NCBI GenBank assembly: GCA_050951585.1
Contig: JBMNJI010000002.1
Coordinates: 6,900 to 70,899, forward strand
Source: UBA3937 sp050951585
Lineage (GTDB): Bacteria; Bacillota; Peptococcia; DRI-13; DTU073
Reading direction: 5' to 3'
Length of the DNA: 64,000 nt
Notes under the pieces: model-generated
Told to the model about the DNA's origin: nothing
Database searches by the model: none
Seen by the model: the letters and a program-made list of their open reading frames with translations, nothing else
Position numbers and translations under genes: made by a program
Shown: positions 54,005 to 63,907 of the stretch, in pieces
Layout of the letters: each line of letters starts with the position of its first letter
Position numbering within the stretch: the stretch's first letter is position 1

Positions 54005-54790
54005 CTATCTATATTCTCCATGATAAAAATTATTTCCTGCCAGTCTCTTCATCATTTTGATACTAAATCCGGCCGCCCAGGCAATCCCGTAAATTCTCTG
54101 CACTCCGTTTGTCTCCAACGCGTTCGCGCAGGATAATAAGGTGGCGCCGGTCGTAATGATGTCATCAACCAATAACACACTTGCGGCCGCTTGCCTTTGC
54201 TTGCCCGCAAATTCAAAAGCACCGGCCAGATTCTCCATCCGTTCTTTACGCCCTAACACCGTCTGCGTATGATGGAAATGGCTCCTTTCCAGCGCTTCCT
54301 TCCAGATTGGTTTGTGCAATTCCTCGGCAATCACCTTCGCCAGCAACAAACTTTGGTTAAAGCCCCGTTCCGCTTCTCTGCCGATATAGAGCGGCACAGG
54401 GACTATGGCTTCAATGGCCCCTTCGATTCCCAGCTCTCTTACCCGGCAAGCCATTAAATACCCTATAGGCAGGGCATTTTCTTTCTTCTTATTATATTTA
54501 AGCTCGTGAATCATTTCGCGAAAGATGCCGTCATAAGGGACGACACTACCGACCTTTAACTCCGAATTCCCCCAATACCGACAATTAGGGCAGGCTTCCC
54601 CTGCGGTAAAAAAGCCGCAGCGGGGACACACCTCTTCTGTTCTCGCAATCGTCATAACACGGGAGACGCATTGCTGACAGACGCCCTTCTGCTTCACTTC
54701 ATTCTCTTTTTTTCCGCAAATCGGGCAGATTGTATTTTCCGGAAAAACCATCCCTAATACCGAATCCGACCAGTCCCGCAAACGACCCAT
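54005..54790 (-). CDS. comFC: ComF-family phosphoribosyltransferase-like protein
   Basis: A 261-residue protein with an N-terminal zinc-binding segment (CPICG, CQQC, CPRCG, CPNC) and a phosphoribosyltransferase-like domain ending in the PRPP motif VLLVDDIITTGATL. In B. subtilis ComFC aids DNA uptake. The comFA helicase gene is not in the window. It is first in the comFC-yvyF-flgM run. Confidence 0.92.
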   Translation of the reverse strand: MGRLRDWSDSVLGMVFPENTICPICGKKENEVKQKGVCQQCVSRVMTIARTEEVCPRCGFFTAGEACPNCRYWGNSELKVGSVVPYDGIFREMIHELKYNKKKENALPIGYLMACRVRELGIEGAIEAIVPVPLYIGREAERGFNQSLLLAKVIAEELHKPIWKEALERSHFHHTQTVLGRKERMENLAGAFEFAGKQRQAAASVLLVDDIITTGATLLSCANALETNGVQRIYGIAWAAGFSIKMMKRLAGNNFYHGEYR

Positions 54791-54959
54791 CCGCGCACCT
54801 CCCCCTTATCTTCAAAACCCGCCTTTACCAATTTCCCTTGCTATCTTTTTCCTGTCCTTCTTAAATAGTATGCACTCATATAATAAATATTCTCCCTTCT
54901 GCGTATTTTCCCTCTTTTTCGGAAAATTAATATGCAATAACAAAAATTCTTCTAACATG

Positions 54960-54998
54960 AAAAGCCGCCCCCTAATCAAGAAATGATTCTGAGGCGGC
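54960..54998 (-). terminator. Terminator after codY
   Basis: Minus strand GCCGCC / GGCGGC stem enclosing a second small stem (AATCA / TGATT), then TTTT. About 50 bases after the codY stop. Confidence 0.75.
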
Positions 54999-55048
54999 CG
55001 GCAAGAGCAGGCCTAGCTGATTATTCCCTGCAGTTTTGTTTATTTCGC

Positions 55049-55792
55049 CTAAATCTGCGCTAACTGTTCATATAAATAATCGTTCAGCACCTTAATATAT
55101 GTCCCTTTCATCCCCAGCGAACGGGCATCAATCACCCCGGCGCTTTCCAGCTTCCGCAAGGCATTGACAATGACCGAACGGGTCAGCTTGTATTCTTCCG
55201 CCAGCTTGCTCGCCACCAGAAAACCTTCCGAGCCTTCAATTTCATTAAAAATGTACTTTACTGCCTCTAATTCAGAATAGGAAAGGACCTCTAAAGCCAA
55301 CTGCACAACGGTTTTCTTCCGCACCTCATTTTCCATGCGCTCATTGGCATTGCGCAAAATCTGCATTCCCGCCACGCTGGCCCCGTATTCCGCCAAAATA
55401 ATCTCCGCCGGTGTGTAGGCTTTCTTCTCCCGCGCATACACGACGGTACCCAGCCTTTCCGTACTGCTGAAGACCGGCGCCAGGATGCAGTAATAGTCTG
55501 TGTCTTTGGGAACGAGATTTACTTCGGTATGCGTAAATCCGAACATCCACTGCAGACTTTTCTCGCCAAACTGCCCATCCTTCAGCTCTTCCAGCGGAAA
55601 CAAACCGCCCCGGATCGTCATAATCTCCGTCCTGCCAAGCAATTTTCCGCTTTTGCTGATCAGATAAATACTTGACTCCGTAATCTTCGACAGTTCCTCG
55701 GCAATCATGTTGTAATCCAGAGTTTGTCCTGCTGACTTTTGTAACAGCTGATGCAATACCCGCGTCTTCTCTAACAACAACTGCATTTCCAC
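55049..55792 (-). CDS. codY: Global nutritional regulator CodY
   Basis: A 247-residue repressor with an N-terminal GAF domain (about 1-155) that in the family binds branched-chain amino acids, and a C-terminal winged helix (about 200-240: SVIVNALRKLESAGVI, RSLGMKGTYIKVLN). It senses GTP and amino acids and controls nitrogen, motility and stationary-phase genes. The start is a GTG at 55792 with AGGAGG 8 bases upstream. It lies between the flagellar and Tad clusters rather than in the usual clpY-flhF setting. Confidence 0.95.
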   Translation of the reverse strand: MEMQLLLEKTRVLHQLLQKSAGQTLDYNMIAEELSKITESSIYLISKSGKLLGRTEIMTIRGGLFPLEELKDGQFGEKSLQWMFGFTHTEVNLVPKDTDYYCILAPVFSSTERLGTVVYAREKKAYTPAEIILAEYGASVAGMQILRNANERMENEVRKKTVVQLALEVLSYSELEAVKYIFNEIEGSEGFLVASKLAEEYKLTRSVIVNALRKLESAGVIDARSLGMKGTYIKVLNDYLYEQLAQI

Positions 55793-55859
55793 AATAAATT
55801 CCTCCTATTGGCAATTTTATTATTCGTTGTTGTTAGTAGTATTTCCACCATTTAGTAAT

Positions 55860-56237
55860 TTATACTTCAGTTGTTATATTTTGTATAAATAATTGTTCCC
55901 CTTTCTGCAGCTTTTTCTTTTTAACTGTACCCGCGGGCAATTCCAGCACTTGACAGGCCTCTTTTACCAAAGGCGACATTTTGCCGGGCACCATCTCCGG
56001 CAGGATTTCCACAATCGTCCCCGCTGCATCTAAAAAAAGCACATCAATGGCAAAGGACATCAGAAACGTATGCACCTGACGGCAGGGGATCAGCAACAGC
56101 CCTTCCCCCTCCTTTAATTCTTTCCGCAATAATAGGCCCTTTAAACGACGAAAAAAATCGGCGGCAAGCCAAATCTGCCCCCCGATTAATTCTTCCTGCC
56201 GATAAATCTGTACCGGCTGTCCGTACCTACGAACCAT
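55860..56237 (-). CDS. DUF192 family protein
   Basis: A 125-residue protein of the DUF192 family: RLKGLLLRK, IPCRQVHTFLMSFAIDVLFLD (in two parts) and QVLELPAGT are conserved. No signal peptide is visible. The family has no firm function; in this genome it lies at the downstream end of the Tad cluster, where DUF192 proteins are often found. Confidence 0.85.
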   Translation of the reverse strand: MVRRYGQPVQIYRQEELIGGQIWLAADFFRRLKGLLLRKELKEGEGLLLIPCRQVHTFLMSFAIDVLFLDAAGTIVEILPEMVPGKMSPLVKEACQVLELPAGTVKKKKLQKGEQLFIQNITTEV

Positions 56238-56276
56238 CTTTCTGCCTCCTTATTGGATATTCACTGATCCTGATAA

Positions 56277-57203
56277 TCACATGCCTGTAAATGTCTTCAT
56301 GATATTGATCAAAGCCGGTCCCAATAAGACGATAAAAATGGTGGGAAAGATAAACAGCACCAACGGGATCAGCATTTTGATCGGTGCTTTCATCGCTTTT
56401 TCCTCAACACGCTGACGCTTCTTTTGCCGGATTTGCTGAGCCTGCGTCCGAATAACCTTGCTAATGGATACGCCCAATTGATCAGCCTGAATCATGGACC
56501 CGATAAATGTAAGCAGGTCTTCCACGCCCGTCCGTTCCCCCAGGTCCTTCAACGCCTGGCGGCGCGATTTTCCCATTTGAATCTCCTTCAGCGTTTTCCG
56601 TAATTCCTCACTTAAAACCCCGGTTGACTTTTCGACCACCCGGGAAACAGCGGAATCAAAACCCAGCCCGGCATCGACGCTGACGGTCAATAAATCCAAT
56701 ACTTCCGGCAGTTCTCGCTGAATTGCTTCCTGCCTTGTTCTGATGCGGAAGGTTAGATAGTATTTTCCCGAGAGCGCACTGCATATTCCCCCCATCATCA
56801 GCAACAAAAGCTGAATAATGAGTCCCTTGTGCATGAGAGAAGCAAAAGCCCATCCCCCCAAGGCCAGAAGGATGATCAGGGAAAACTGCAGGGCCTGAAA
56901 TTCATGCGCCTGCAAATTTCCCGGGTTGCCGGCAAACTGGAGCATTTGCTGTAGCTTATCCCGGTTTTTGGCCGGAAGAAAACGGGCCGTTGCCTGGGAA
57001 GCCATTGCCAAAAGCGGCTTGATTACTCTTTCGGAGAAAGGGAGGCTTAGTTCGTCATCTTCGTCATTAACGCGGGCGGATTGGTTACGCACAAGCTTCT
57101 GCAGACGGGCTAAGAAAACCATCCTGGGCCGCAGTTTGCTTTGCAAAAACGCCAACGCCACAGCTGTCGAAAAGAAAAAGGAACATATTACTACCTCCGT
57201 CAT
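56277..57203 (-). CDS. tadC: Tad pilus assembly membrane protein TadC
   Basis: A 308-residue type II/IV secretion-type F-domain protein with membrane segments near the N-terminus, at about 110-150 and at the C-terminus, and the conserved VDAGLGFDSAVSRV and QADQLGVSISKVI segments. It forms the inner-membrane platform with TadB. Start at 57203 (MTEVVICSFFF) with GGAGGAGGG. Confidence 0.94.
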   Translation of the reverse strand: MTEVVICSFFFSTAVALAFLQSKLRPRMVFLARLQKLVRNQSARVNDEDDELSLPFSERVIKPLLAMASQATARFLPAKNRDKLQQMLQFAGNPGNLQAHEFQALQFSLIILLALGGWAFASLMHKGLIIQLLLLMMGGICSALSGKYYLTFRIRTRQEAIQRELPEVLDLLTVSVDAGLGFDSAVSRVVEKSTGVLSEELRKTLKEIQMGKSRRQALKDLGERTGVEDLLTFIGSMIQADQLGVSISKVIRTQAQQIRQKKRQRVEEKAMKAPIKMLIPLVLFIFPTIFIVLLGPALINIMKTFTGM

Positions 57204-57292
57204 CGCTTTCCCTCCTCCGGAACATACTCCCTGAAAATTTTCCTGCGTATCCTCTATTTTCATCCTAAAATTCCATGTGCGAATATTGCTTG

Positions 57293-58282
57293 CTAAAACT
57301 CAATTGCGGTGGCCTTTTTGATTAGCAGCACCCCGACAATCTCCGAAACAACCGAGCCTGCCAGCATGCCAACCCCCAGTGTCGAATGAAACAAGGGGTT
57401 TAAATAGTCCGGATTGATCACGAGCATCACCGCAATTAAAAAAAGGGGAATCAGCCCGATGACCATCCCGGAAATTCTTCCCTGGGCGGTTAACGTTTTT
57501 ATTTCGCCCTGAATGCGGATCCGGTCCCGAATGGTATCGGAGATATTATCCATTATTTCCGCCAGGTTTCCGCCGATTTGCCGTTGAATCAGAACCGCCG
57601 TAATAATAAGGCTCAGGTCCTTGCTGGCGATCCTGTTCCCCATATTATTCAAGGCATCCTCTGTCGTTGTACCGAGATTGACCTCCCGAAAAGTCCGGGC
57701 AAACTCCTTGCCCAGCGGATTGGGCATTTCTCTGCTTACGAGCTCAATGGCCTGGATAAAACTATAGCCCGCCCGCAAGGAATTAGAGATAACCGAAAGG
57801 GCATCCACCAACTGAAGATTGAATTTCTTGATTTTCTGTTCCTGCGCTTTTTTCACCAAAAAGGGCGGTAAGACAGCCCCCAGCAGACTGAATACAATAC
57901 CGACCAGCCCATTCCCTGACACCACGGTCACAAGCACGCCGGGAAGTAAACAGCATAAAAACCAGATGAAAAGAAACTCTTCACCCCGCAAGGGAATATC
58001 CGCCTGCAGCATTTTCTCTTCCAGCGGTTTGATAATCCCCTTTTTTTCTAATACTTTTCCAGTGGCGGTAAGCATTCTTTTCAAGCCGGAGGCCGTAGGC
58101 TTCCTGCGCTCATTTTCTCCGTAGCTGTCACCTTCCAACCGGCTTCCATCACTGCCCAGCCCCTGTAATTTCATCATCCTGAGCTGAACGGCACTTTTCC
58201 GTTTGGTCAGCAAGTGACTGATGCTGATAATGCTTAAGGACACTGCCAAAAAGCCTGTGAGGCAAATGATGCTGATTGCCAT
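57293..58282 (-). CDS. tadB: Tad pilus assembly membrane protein TadB
   Basis: A 329-residue F-domain membrane protein with N-terminal, middle (about 95-135) and C-terminal hydrophobic segments and the core NSLRAGYSFIQAIELVSREM (positions about 165-185), IQRQIGGNLAEIMDNI. Works with TadC and the TadA motor. Confidence 0.94.
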   Translation of the reverse strand: MAISIICLTGFLAVSLSIISISHLLTKRKSAVQLRMMKLQGLGSDGSRLEGDSYGENERRKPTASGLKRMLTATGKVLEKKGIIKPLEEKMLQADIPLRGEEFLFIWFLCCLLPGVLVTVVSGNGLVGIVFSLLGAVLPPFLVKKAQEQKIKKFNLQLVDALSVISNSLRAGYSFIQAIELVSREMPNPLGKEFARTFREVNLGTTTEDALNNMGNRIASKDLSLIITAVLIQRQIGGNLAEIMDNISDTIRDRIRIQGEIKTLTAQGRISGMVIGLIPLFLIAVMLVINPDYLNPLFHSTLGVGMLAGSVVSEIVGVLLIKKATAIEF

Positions 58283-58308
58283 CCTCTCCCACAGCCTCCT
58301 TCTTCTCT

Positions 58309-59673
58309 TTAGAAATTATTCTGGAAGACATCGTTGGGTAAATGAATGCCGGCGGCCGTCAGCTTGTCCAAAAACCTTGGTCTGATGCCCGTGGCCCGAA
58401 AATTACCCTTTACCTTGTTCCGTTCATCCATCCCGATCGCTTCAAACACAAAAAGATCCTGCAGGATAACCGTATCTCCTTCCATCCCCAAAACCTCGGT
58501 AAGATGCGTAATCTTCCGACTGCCGTCACGCAAACGTGCCTGCTGTACCACGAGGTCGAAAGCGGCAGACATCTGCTCGCGGATTGCTTTGATCGGTAGC
58601 TCCATCCCGGCCATCATCACCATCGTTTCGAGGCGGGCAAGGATATCCCGCGGCGAGTTGGCGTGCCCGGTGGTCAAAGAACCGTCATGCCCTGTATTCA
58701 TAGCCTGCAGCATGTCCAGGGCTTCCCCGGAACGGACTTCCCCCACGATAATCCTTTCGGGGCGCATTCTTAAAGCATTACGAACCAGATCCCGAATCGT
58801 AATGGCGCCTTTCCCTTCAATATTGGGCGGCCGGCTTTCCAGCGTGATGACATGCTCCTGATTCAACTGCAATTCGGCGGCATCCTCAATCGTGACAATC
58901 CGCTCATTGGCGGGGATAAAGGAGGAAAGCACATTCAGGGTGCTTGTTTTACCACTGCCGGTACCCCCGGAAATAATGATATTTAATCTCGCCTTCACAC
59001 AAGCCTCCAGAAAAGTAGCCATCTGGGGCGTTAAAGTCCCGAAACGGATCAGATCTTGAATCGTTAAAGGGTCCCGGGAAAACTTCCGAATCGTAAGCAC
59101 CGGTCCAATCAAAGAAAGGGGAGGAATAATCGCATTTACCCGGGAGCCGTCCGGAAGACGGGCATCAACCATCGGCATCGATTCATCAATTCTCCGCCCT
59201 AACGGCGAAACAATCTTATCAATAATATGTAAGACGTGCTCTTCGTCGCGAAAAACCACGCCGGTTTTTTCGATTTTCCCTTTCCGTTCCACAAAGACCT
59301 GCTGCGGACCGTTCACCATAATTTCGGATACTTCCGGATCGCGGATCAGCGGCTCGATAGGGCCGAATCCCACCACCTCGTCCATAATCTCCGTCACGAT
59401 TTTCTGCCGCTCCAGCCGCGGTAATTCCGTAGCCTCACGTTGCACAATGCTGTTAATCAGTTCCTCCACCCGGATGCTTAATTGCTCCTCCTGCTCGGCC
59501 AGTCCTCCCTGCTGTCCGGCAAACTCCTCATCCAGTGTTTCGATGACTTCTTTATGCACCCGCAGCTTAAATTCGCGGTAAGGGTCCCCTTGAAACTGCT
59601 GTTTCTTCGGTTCTTTCCCCGCATGCCTTTCCTGAACCTCTTTTCCTTTTTCCAGACGCTGCAATAAAGACAT
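58309..59673 (-). CDS. tadA: Tad pilus assembly ATPase TadA/CpaF
   Basis: A 454-residue secretion ATPase: Walker A GGTGSGKT at 236-243, Asp box TIEDAAELQL, Walker B IIVGEVRSGEALD, His box TGHDGSLTTGHANS. It powers pilus assembly and probably retraction. A charged N-terminal 40 residues precede the domain. Confidence 0.96.
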   Translation of the reverse strand: MSLLQRLEKGKEVQERHAGKEPKKQQFQGDPYREFKLRVHKEVIETLDEEFAGQQGGLAEQEEQLSIRVEELINSIVQREATELPRLERQKIVTEIMDEVVGFGPIEPLIRDPEVSEIMVNGPQQVFVERKGKIEKTGVVFRDEEHVLHIIDKIVSPLGRRIDESMPMVDARLPDGSRVNAIIPPLSLIGPVLTIRKFSRDPLTIQDLIRFGTLTPQMATFLEACVKARLNIIISGGTGSGKTSTLNVLSSFIPANERIVTIEDAAELQLNQEHVITLESRPPNIEGKGAITIRDLVRNALRMRPERIIVGEVRSGEALDMLQAMNTGHDGSLTTGHANSPRDILARLETMVMMAGMELPIKAIREQMSAAFDLVVQQARLRDGSRKITHLTEVLGMEGDTVILQDLFVFEAIGMDERNKVKGNFRATGIRPRFLDKLTAAGIHLPNDVFQNNF

Positions 59674-59704
59674 CTTACCTCACCCCATTTATCGCTGCTA
59701 TTTG

Positions 59705-60913
59705 CTATTTAAATAACCGTCCGAATATTTTTTTATCACGTTTCGCTTTTAAGGCTTTCTGCCCGCCTTTATCGGCAGTAACCATGTCAGCAATCTTTTG
59801 TAAAGCCAGACTTGCCTTCCCCAGAGGATTGGAAATAGTAAAAGGAATCCCTTCATTCAAGGCGGGGACCACAATGCGTCCTTCGCTGGGAATCTGCGCC
59901 GCGACCAAAAAATTGAGGGTCTCCTCCGCATCAGAAACCGTAATTCCCATATCGTCTGAAGCCCTGTTCAGAATCAATTTGATTTTTTCCCGGTGATTCA
60001 GAGAAGCCAACAACTCCAGACTAAGCTTAATATTCTTAATCGTCGCCAGATCCATCCCCAACACTAGCAGAACCTGGTTGGACAGATCCAGAGCCGTAAG
60101 ATTAATCTCATTAAAAAGCGGCGGCGTATCAATAATAATGTAATCATAGTCAACCTTGAGCAGTTTAATAATGTCTTCAACATAGGCGGGCGTGACCAAC
60201 TCGGCGTACTCCGGACGGCTGGGGGCCGGGAGTATCTTGACCCCGGAGTTATGCTCCGTCAGATTGCTTTCCACTAATTCCAGGTCAAGGGCTCCCTCCT
60301 GCACTAATTCCGAGATGGTCCGGCGCGGATAAAGATTCAGGAAAATGGTAACATCCCCAAACTGTAAATCAAGATCAAGGATGGCCACCTTCTTTTTCTT
60401 TTTGGCGAGCAACACCGCCAGATTTACGGCGATCGTTGTTTTCCCGACACCGCCTTTTGTCCCGAAAACCGTCACCACTTCACATTTATCTGTTTCTTCT
60501 ATTGTTTCCGCTGGCTGATTCTGCTTTTTGGCTTCAATTTGATAAACGCTTTGAATGGTGTTAATTAATTCATCACTGTTAAAGGGTTTTACTAAATAGG
60601 AGCGCGCGCCCGACATCATGGCCTTCCGCAAATATTCCTGCTCGCCCTGCACACTAATGACAATCACCGCACATTTCGGCACTCCTATCGTGATTTTTTC
60701 GGCCGCCTCCAGTCCATCCATTTTCGGCATGTTAATATCCATCAACACAATATCCGGCTGTAACTCCTTGCTCTTTTGCACGGCCTCCAACCCATCACGG
60801 GCATCCCCCACCACGATAATATCCTGGGAAAAGGAAAGCATGCGGCGAATATTCAACCGCGTATCCTCGTTATCATCGACGATTAAAACCCGTATTTTCT
60901 CAACCTTGTCCAT
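59705..60913 (-). CDS. cpaE: CpaE/TadZ-type pilus localisation ATPase with intact receiver domain
   Basis: A 402-residue protein: CheY-like receiver domain (about 5-125) and MinD-like ATPase (from 147; GTKGGVGKTT at 151-160). In the receiver all key residues are present: Asp13-Asp14, phosphorylatable Asp59, Ser87 and Lys109. In the best-known CpaE proteins this domain is degenerate, so here phosphorylation may control pilus placement. Start at 60913 with AAGGAGG. Confidence 0.93.
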   Translation of the reverse strand: MDKVEKIRVLIVDDNEDTRLNIRRMLSFSQDIIVVGDARDGLEAVQKSKELQPDIVLMDINMPKMDGLEAAEKITIGVPKCAVIVISVQGEQEYLRKAMMSGARSYLVKPFNSDELINTIQSVYQIEAKKQNQPAETIEETDKCEVVTVFGTKGGVGKTTIAVNLAVLLAKKKKKVAILDLDLQFGDVTIFLNLYPRRTISELVQEGALDLELVESNLTEHNSGVKILPAPSRPEYAELVTPAYVEDIIKLLKVDYDYIIIDTPPLFNEINLTALDLSNQVLLVLGMDLATIKNIKLSLELLASLNHREKIKLILNRASDDMGITVSDAEETLNFLVAAQIPSEGRIVVPALNEGIPFTISNPLGKASLALQKIADMVTADKGGQKALKAKRDKKIFGRLFK

Positions 60914-61040
60914 TTCTACATCCTCCTTCTTGCGGCAAGCGCTCAATATACGGCTACGCTTGTTTTTCGGTTTTCTGTAAGGATTACCCGGGTCTTGGGC
61001 CAGCAATTAAGGTCTACATAATGTTAAAGTTCACTTAAGT

Positions 61041-61763
61041 TTACTCGAGCAATTTGTCCTGCGGGAACGGGGAAGCCGTCACAGTTTCATCATCTACCGG
61101 CGAACGCAGCATGAGGCGAATCACCCCTTGTTGATTGGCCAGAAAGAGGGACTGTGCTTCCTCCACGGTGACAGCAAGCGTTACCGTCTTGGTACCTTGT
61201 TGCTCCTGCTCTGAACTGCTTACTTTATTTTTGGGGTCAATATTCTTGCCGACCGCCAATATCTCGATATTCTGCAGAACAACCACGGAATAAATCTCCT
61301 CTTCTTTGTCCCGGGTAATCGCCGAAACGACTGTCAGCACATCAACGCGGTCTCCCGGCTGCAGCATATCTGCTACACCACTGATCGCGTCGATGGGGAT
61401 ACTCATCGCTCTTTTCCCCGGCGGAATAACGTACGCCAAACCGTTTTTGAAGTCATCTTTGACGGCCAGTTTATTTCTTAATAATTGTTCACCTTCGAGC
61501 AAAGGAATCAGGGTAATCGTCCCTACCCCGTCCTTTATCTCCCGTACAGCCTGGGCATGCGCCGACCCCAGCGGCACTTTTTTTACATCGAGCATTTCCG
61601 GGGTAAGAAGCGTCTTCGCCGGAATATTGCGGGTAACGACCACTACTGTTTCCGTTTGCGCATCCAAAGTGGTTTTTTCCACTTCCGCTAAAAAGTCATA
61701 TAAAAAATAGCAGGTTAACAAGCCAAAGATTAGTGCCGCGGCATATATCCATTTGCTTTTCAA
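61041..61763 (-). CDS. cpaB: Flp pilus assembly protein CpaB/RcpC
   Basis: A 240-residue protein with an N-terminal membrane segment (6-24), a SAF domain (VVVVTRNIPAKTLLTPEML in parts) and the RcpC/CpaB C-terminal domain (AMSIPIDAISGVADMLQPGDRVDV in parts). It helps the pilus pass the envelope. First gene of the assembly set in this direction after the pseudopilin-type genes. Confidence 0.93.
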   Translation of the reverse strand: MKSKWIYAAALIFGLLTCYFLYDFLAEVEKTTLDAQTETVVVVTRNIPAKTLLTPEMLDVKKVPLGSAHAQAVREIKDGVGTITLIPLLEGEQLLRNKLAVKDDFKNGLAYVIPPGKRAMSIPIDAISGVADMLQPGDRVDVLTVVSAITRDKEEEIYSVVVLQNIEILAVGKNIDPKNKVSSSEQEQQGTKTVTLAVTVEEAQSLFLANQQGVIRLMLRSPVDDETVTASPFPQDKLLE

Positions 61764-61829
61764 TCAGATCCCCTCCACTTTACTCAACTATTACAAAAAT
61801 CCGCTCATTGCTTGAACCAACTTCATCGC

Positions 61830-62801
61830 TTAATAGCTTAATACATAGCCGTTGGCTCCATAATCGGCCGCCGGGTCATCGGTAATTTCCCCCGGTACAC
61901 TCATGCGGACAAATGTACCCCACACATTATTCTGATTGCCCTGACCGTCAACCCTATCCAGGAAGAAAATTGCAAATCCTTTTACCCGCACTGTCTTTTT
62001 TCCATAAGGCTCAACCACCGGAACCTTGAGCAGCCTGGGACAATCAGCAGCAAAATGCTCATCGCTACAAGCCGGTGTATGTTTGCACTGGCTGATCCGA
62101 TAGTTAACGCCGCGCGTTGTCGGCCCTGACATATTACCGTTCTCAATATCCACGACATCACCGATTGTCAGCCCAGCCTTGATAGCCATATTTTATATCC
62201 TGCTCATAACTGCTGGCGCCATTTCCGCTCAAACGTAAGGCCCCGAACCAGCCTGAGTGCTGTGCCCCGCCCGGCGGGTTACTCCCCGCGCCGGATTTTA
62301 AGACATACATCTTCGCCATAAGCATAGTTCCTGTTTCTGTATACTAAAAGGTACGGCGCCCCACACCGAAGAAACTGACCCCACTTTCGCCCCGGCCCCC
62401 TGCTGAACATCTACAGAGGAAATTCCTAACACCGGAGCAAAAGAATAGGCGACATGTTTTCTGGCCTCAACATTGATCTCCCGGTTATCATCCGTAATCT
62501 CAATCGTGAGGTCTTCGGGCGCAACACCGTTTTTTTCCGCATAATCCAACGCTAACTGATAAGCTCGCGCCGGAGAATCAGGCAACGCCTGACTCCCTGC
62601 CAAAGCGGCCGCATCAACAGCATTGGAAAGCCGTACATTTTGCAAATAGGCCGTACCAACATCAATTACTAAGGCGGTAAAACCCAGCAAGACGGTGAGA
62701 GACATGGCAAAAAGCACAAGGACCGAGCCTTGCTCATTCCCCACTTTTTTTCTGATCCCCGGCACCACAATTTTCAATTTTCTCAGCAATGTGTTCATCA
62801 T
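61830..62801 (-). pseudogene. tadG: TadG-like pilus protein, several frameshifts
   Basis: N-terminal part intact: Tad-type membrane segment (GSVLVLFAMSLTVLLGFTAL in residues about 27-46) and LSNAVDAAALAGSQAL. At about 62310-62330 the frame breaks, a second frame reads VLKSGAG to SSYEQDIKYGYQ, and a third (after an extra G near 62177) reads AGLTIGDVVDIENGNMSGPT to NGYVLSY, ending at 61830. All three are parts of one TadG/TadE-like protein of about 320 residues. Start at 62801 with GAGGTG. Confidence 0.8.
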
Positions 62802-62825
62802 CCTACACACCTCTTCGCGAACAAT

Positions 62826-63233
62826 CTATTCCAGCCGCATCAGCGAGCTTCCCTCCACAATAAACGGATTGCCGATAAGCCCGGGAATAATCGGCATATA
62901 GAGTTGAACAGCATAACTGACATTTACCTCAATATCTCTTCCCCCATTGACATCTGTCCGGGTAATTTCAATCTGCAAGTCGCTTGGTGCGGACGGGTCA
63001 TAAAGGGAAGCTGCCGTATTTGTCCGGATCCGTTCGACAATTTCATTGTTGGTTGCTCCTACAGCCCCGTAACGCGCCGCATCCCGGGCGCTGTGTGTCA
63101 CGATCACCCCTGCGCCCATCACCCGGCCAAACTCAATTATTCCAAATAAGAGCAATAACAGGATGGGTAGAACAAGCGCTAATTCAACCAATCCCTGACC
63201 TTGCTCAGAATTTTCTTTTTTATGGCACCTCAC
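62826..63233 (-). CDS. tadE: TadE-like pseudopilin
   Basis: A 135-residue protein with a basic N-terminus, the TadE helix QGLVELALVLPILLLLLFGI at about 14-33, and an extracellular domain with HSARDAARYGA. The GTG at 63233 overlaps the stop of the prepilin peptidase gene (GTGA). Confidence 0.92.
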   Translation of the reverse strand: MRCHKKENSEQGQGLVELALVLPILLLLLFGIIEFGRVMGAGVIVTHSARDAARYGAVGATNNEIVERIRTNTAASLYDPSAPSDLQIEITRTDVNGGRDIEVNVSYAVQLYMPIIPGLIGNPFIVEGSSLMRLE

Positions 63234-63767
63234 AACAGTTCACCTGCCAAGCAAAGCAAACTACCCAAGGCAATCGCCACCCCATAAGGGATCGTGGCCC
63301 TTTCTTTCTCCTCGTCTAATTCCCCCATATTCCAAACGCGGAAACAGGAAAAAAGGAACAGCTTCAACGCCCCTCCCATTTTCGCCACTGTCTGCCGCAA
63401 TTCTTTTCTTTTGATTAGAAAAAGGAGCGCGAACAAGCCTCCCAGCAATGCCGCACACAAAAACGTCCAGAAAGCAAAACCCGCACCCTTAAACGCTCCA
63501 ACAACCCCCAAAAGCTTTACATCCCCTGCCCCGATGCCACCACAAGCAAAAGGAATAAATAACAACCCGATTCCGGCGAGGGTCCCTTTCAGCCAAAACA
63601 GCGCACCCGGCACCGCCCTGCAAGAGCCACCTGTAACACCAGCGCCAGCACTGGCGGCGGGAAACACCACCACATTCAGCACCTTGCGCTGCTTCAAGAT
63701 CCGTATAGCAACAGACCAGTAAAGTCGCAACCAACAGCACCTGCGGTAAGATCGCCAGTACCCTCAC
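63230..63767 (-). pseudogene. Tad prepilin peptidase (TadV/CpaA), frameshifted
   Basis: A type IV prepilin peptidase of about 175 residues in at least two frames. Frame one: GTG at 63767 (GGAGGTG upstream), RVLAILPQVLLVATLLVCCYTDL with the first catalytic Asp in CYTD. An extra G near 63697 shifts it; frame two reads KQRKVLNVVVFPAA and later GIGAGDVKLLG with the second catalytic Asp (GAGD), to the stop. The middle part (63610-63680) reads best in a third frame (LALVLQVALAG), so there are probably three indels. It would cleave the Flp leader if intact. Confidence 0.8.
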
Positions 63768-63800
63768 GGAATCACCTCCTTCTCCCCATAGAAGGCAACA

Positions 63801-63831
63801 TTGGGCTCCACCCGGCAAGAGCAGAGCCCAA
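63801..63831 (-). terminator. Hairpin between flp and the prepilin peptidase gene
   Basis: Perfect 8-base stem TTGGGCTC / GAGCCCAA with a 15-base loop and no T tract. Probably lowers or processes transcription beyond flp, so that pilin is made in excess. Confidence 0.5.
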
Positions 63832-63907
63832 CATTAAGCTTATGTGAATTAAGTAGCAATGTAATGGATTCACCAAGAAGCAGTAACGATTAAGATCCTG
63901 CTCCTTC

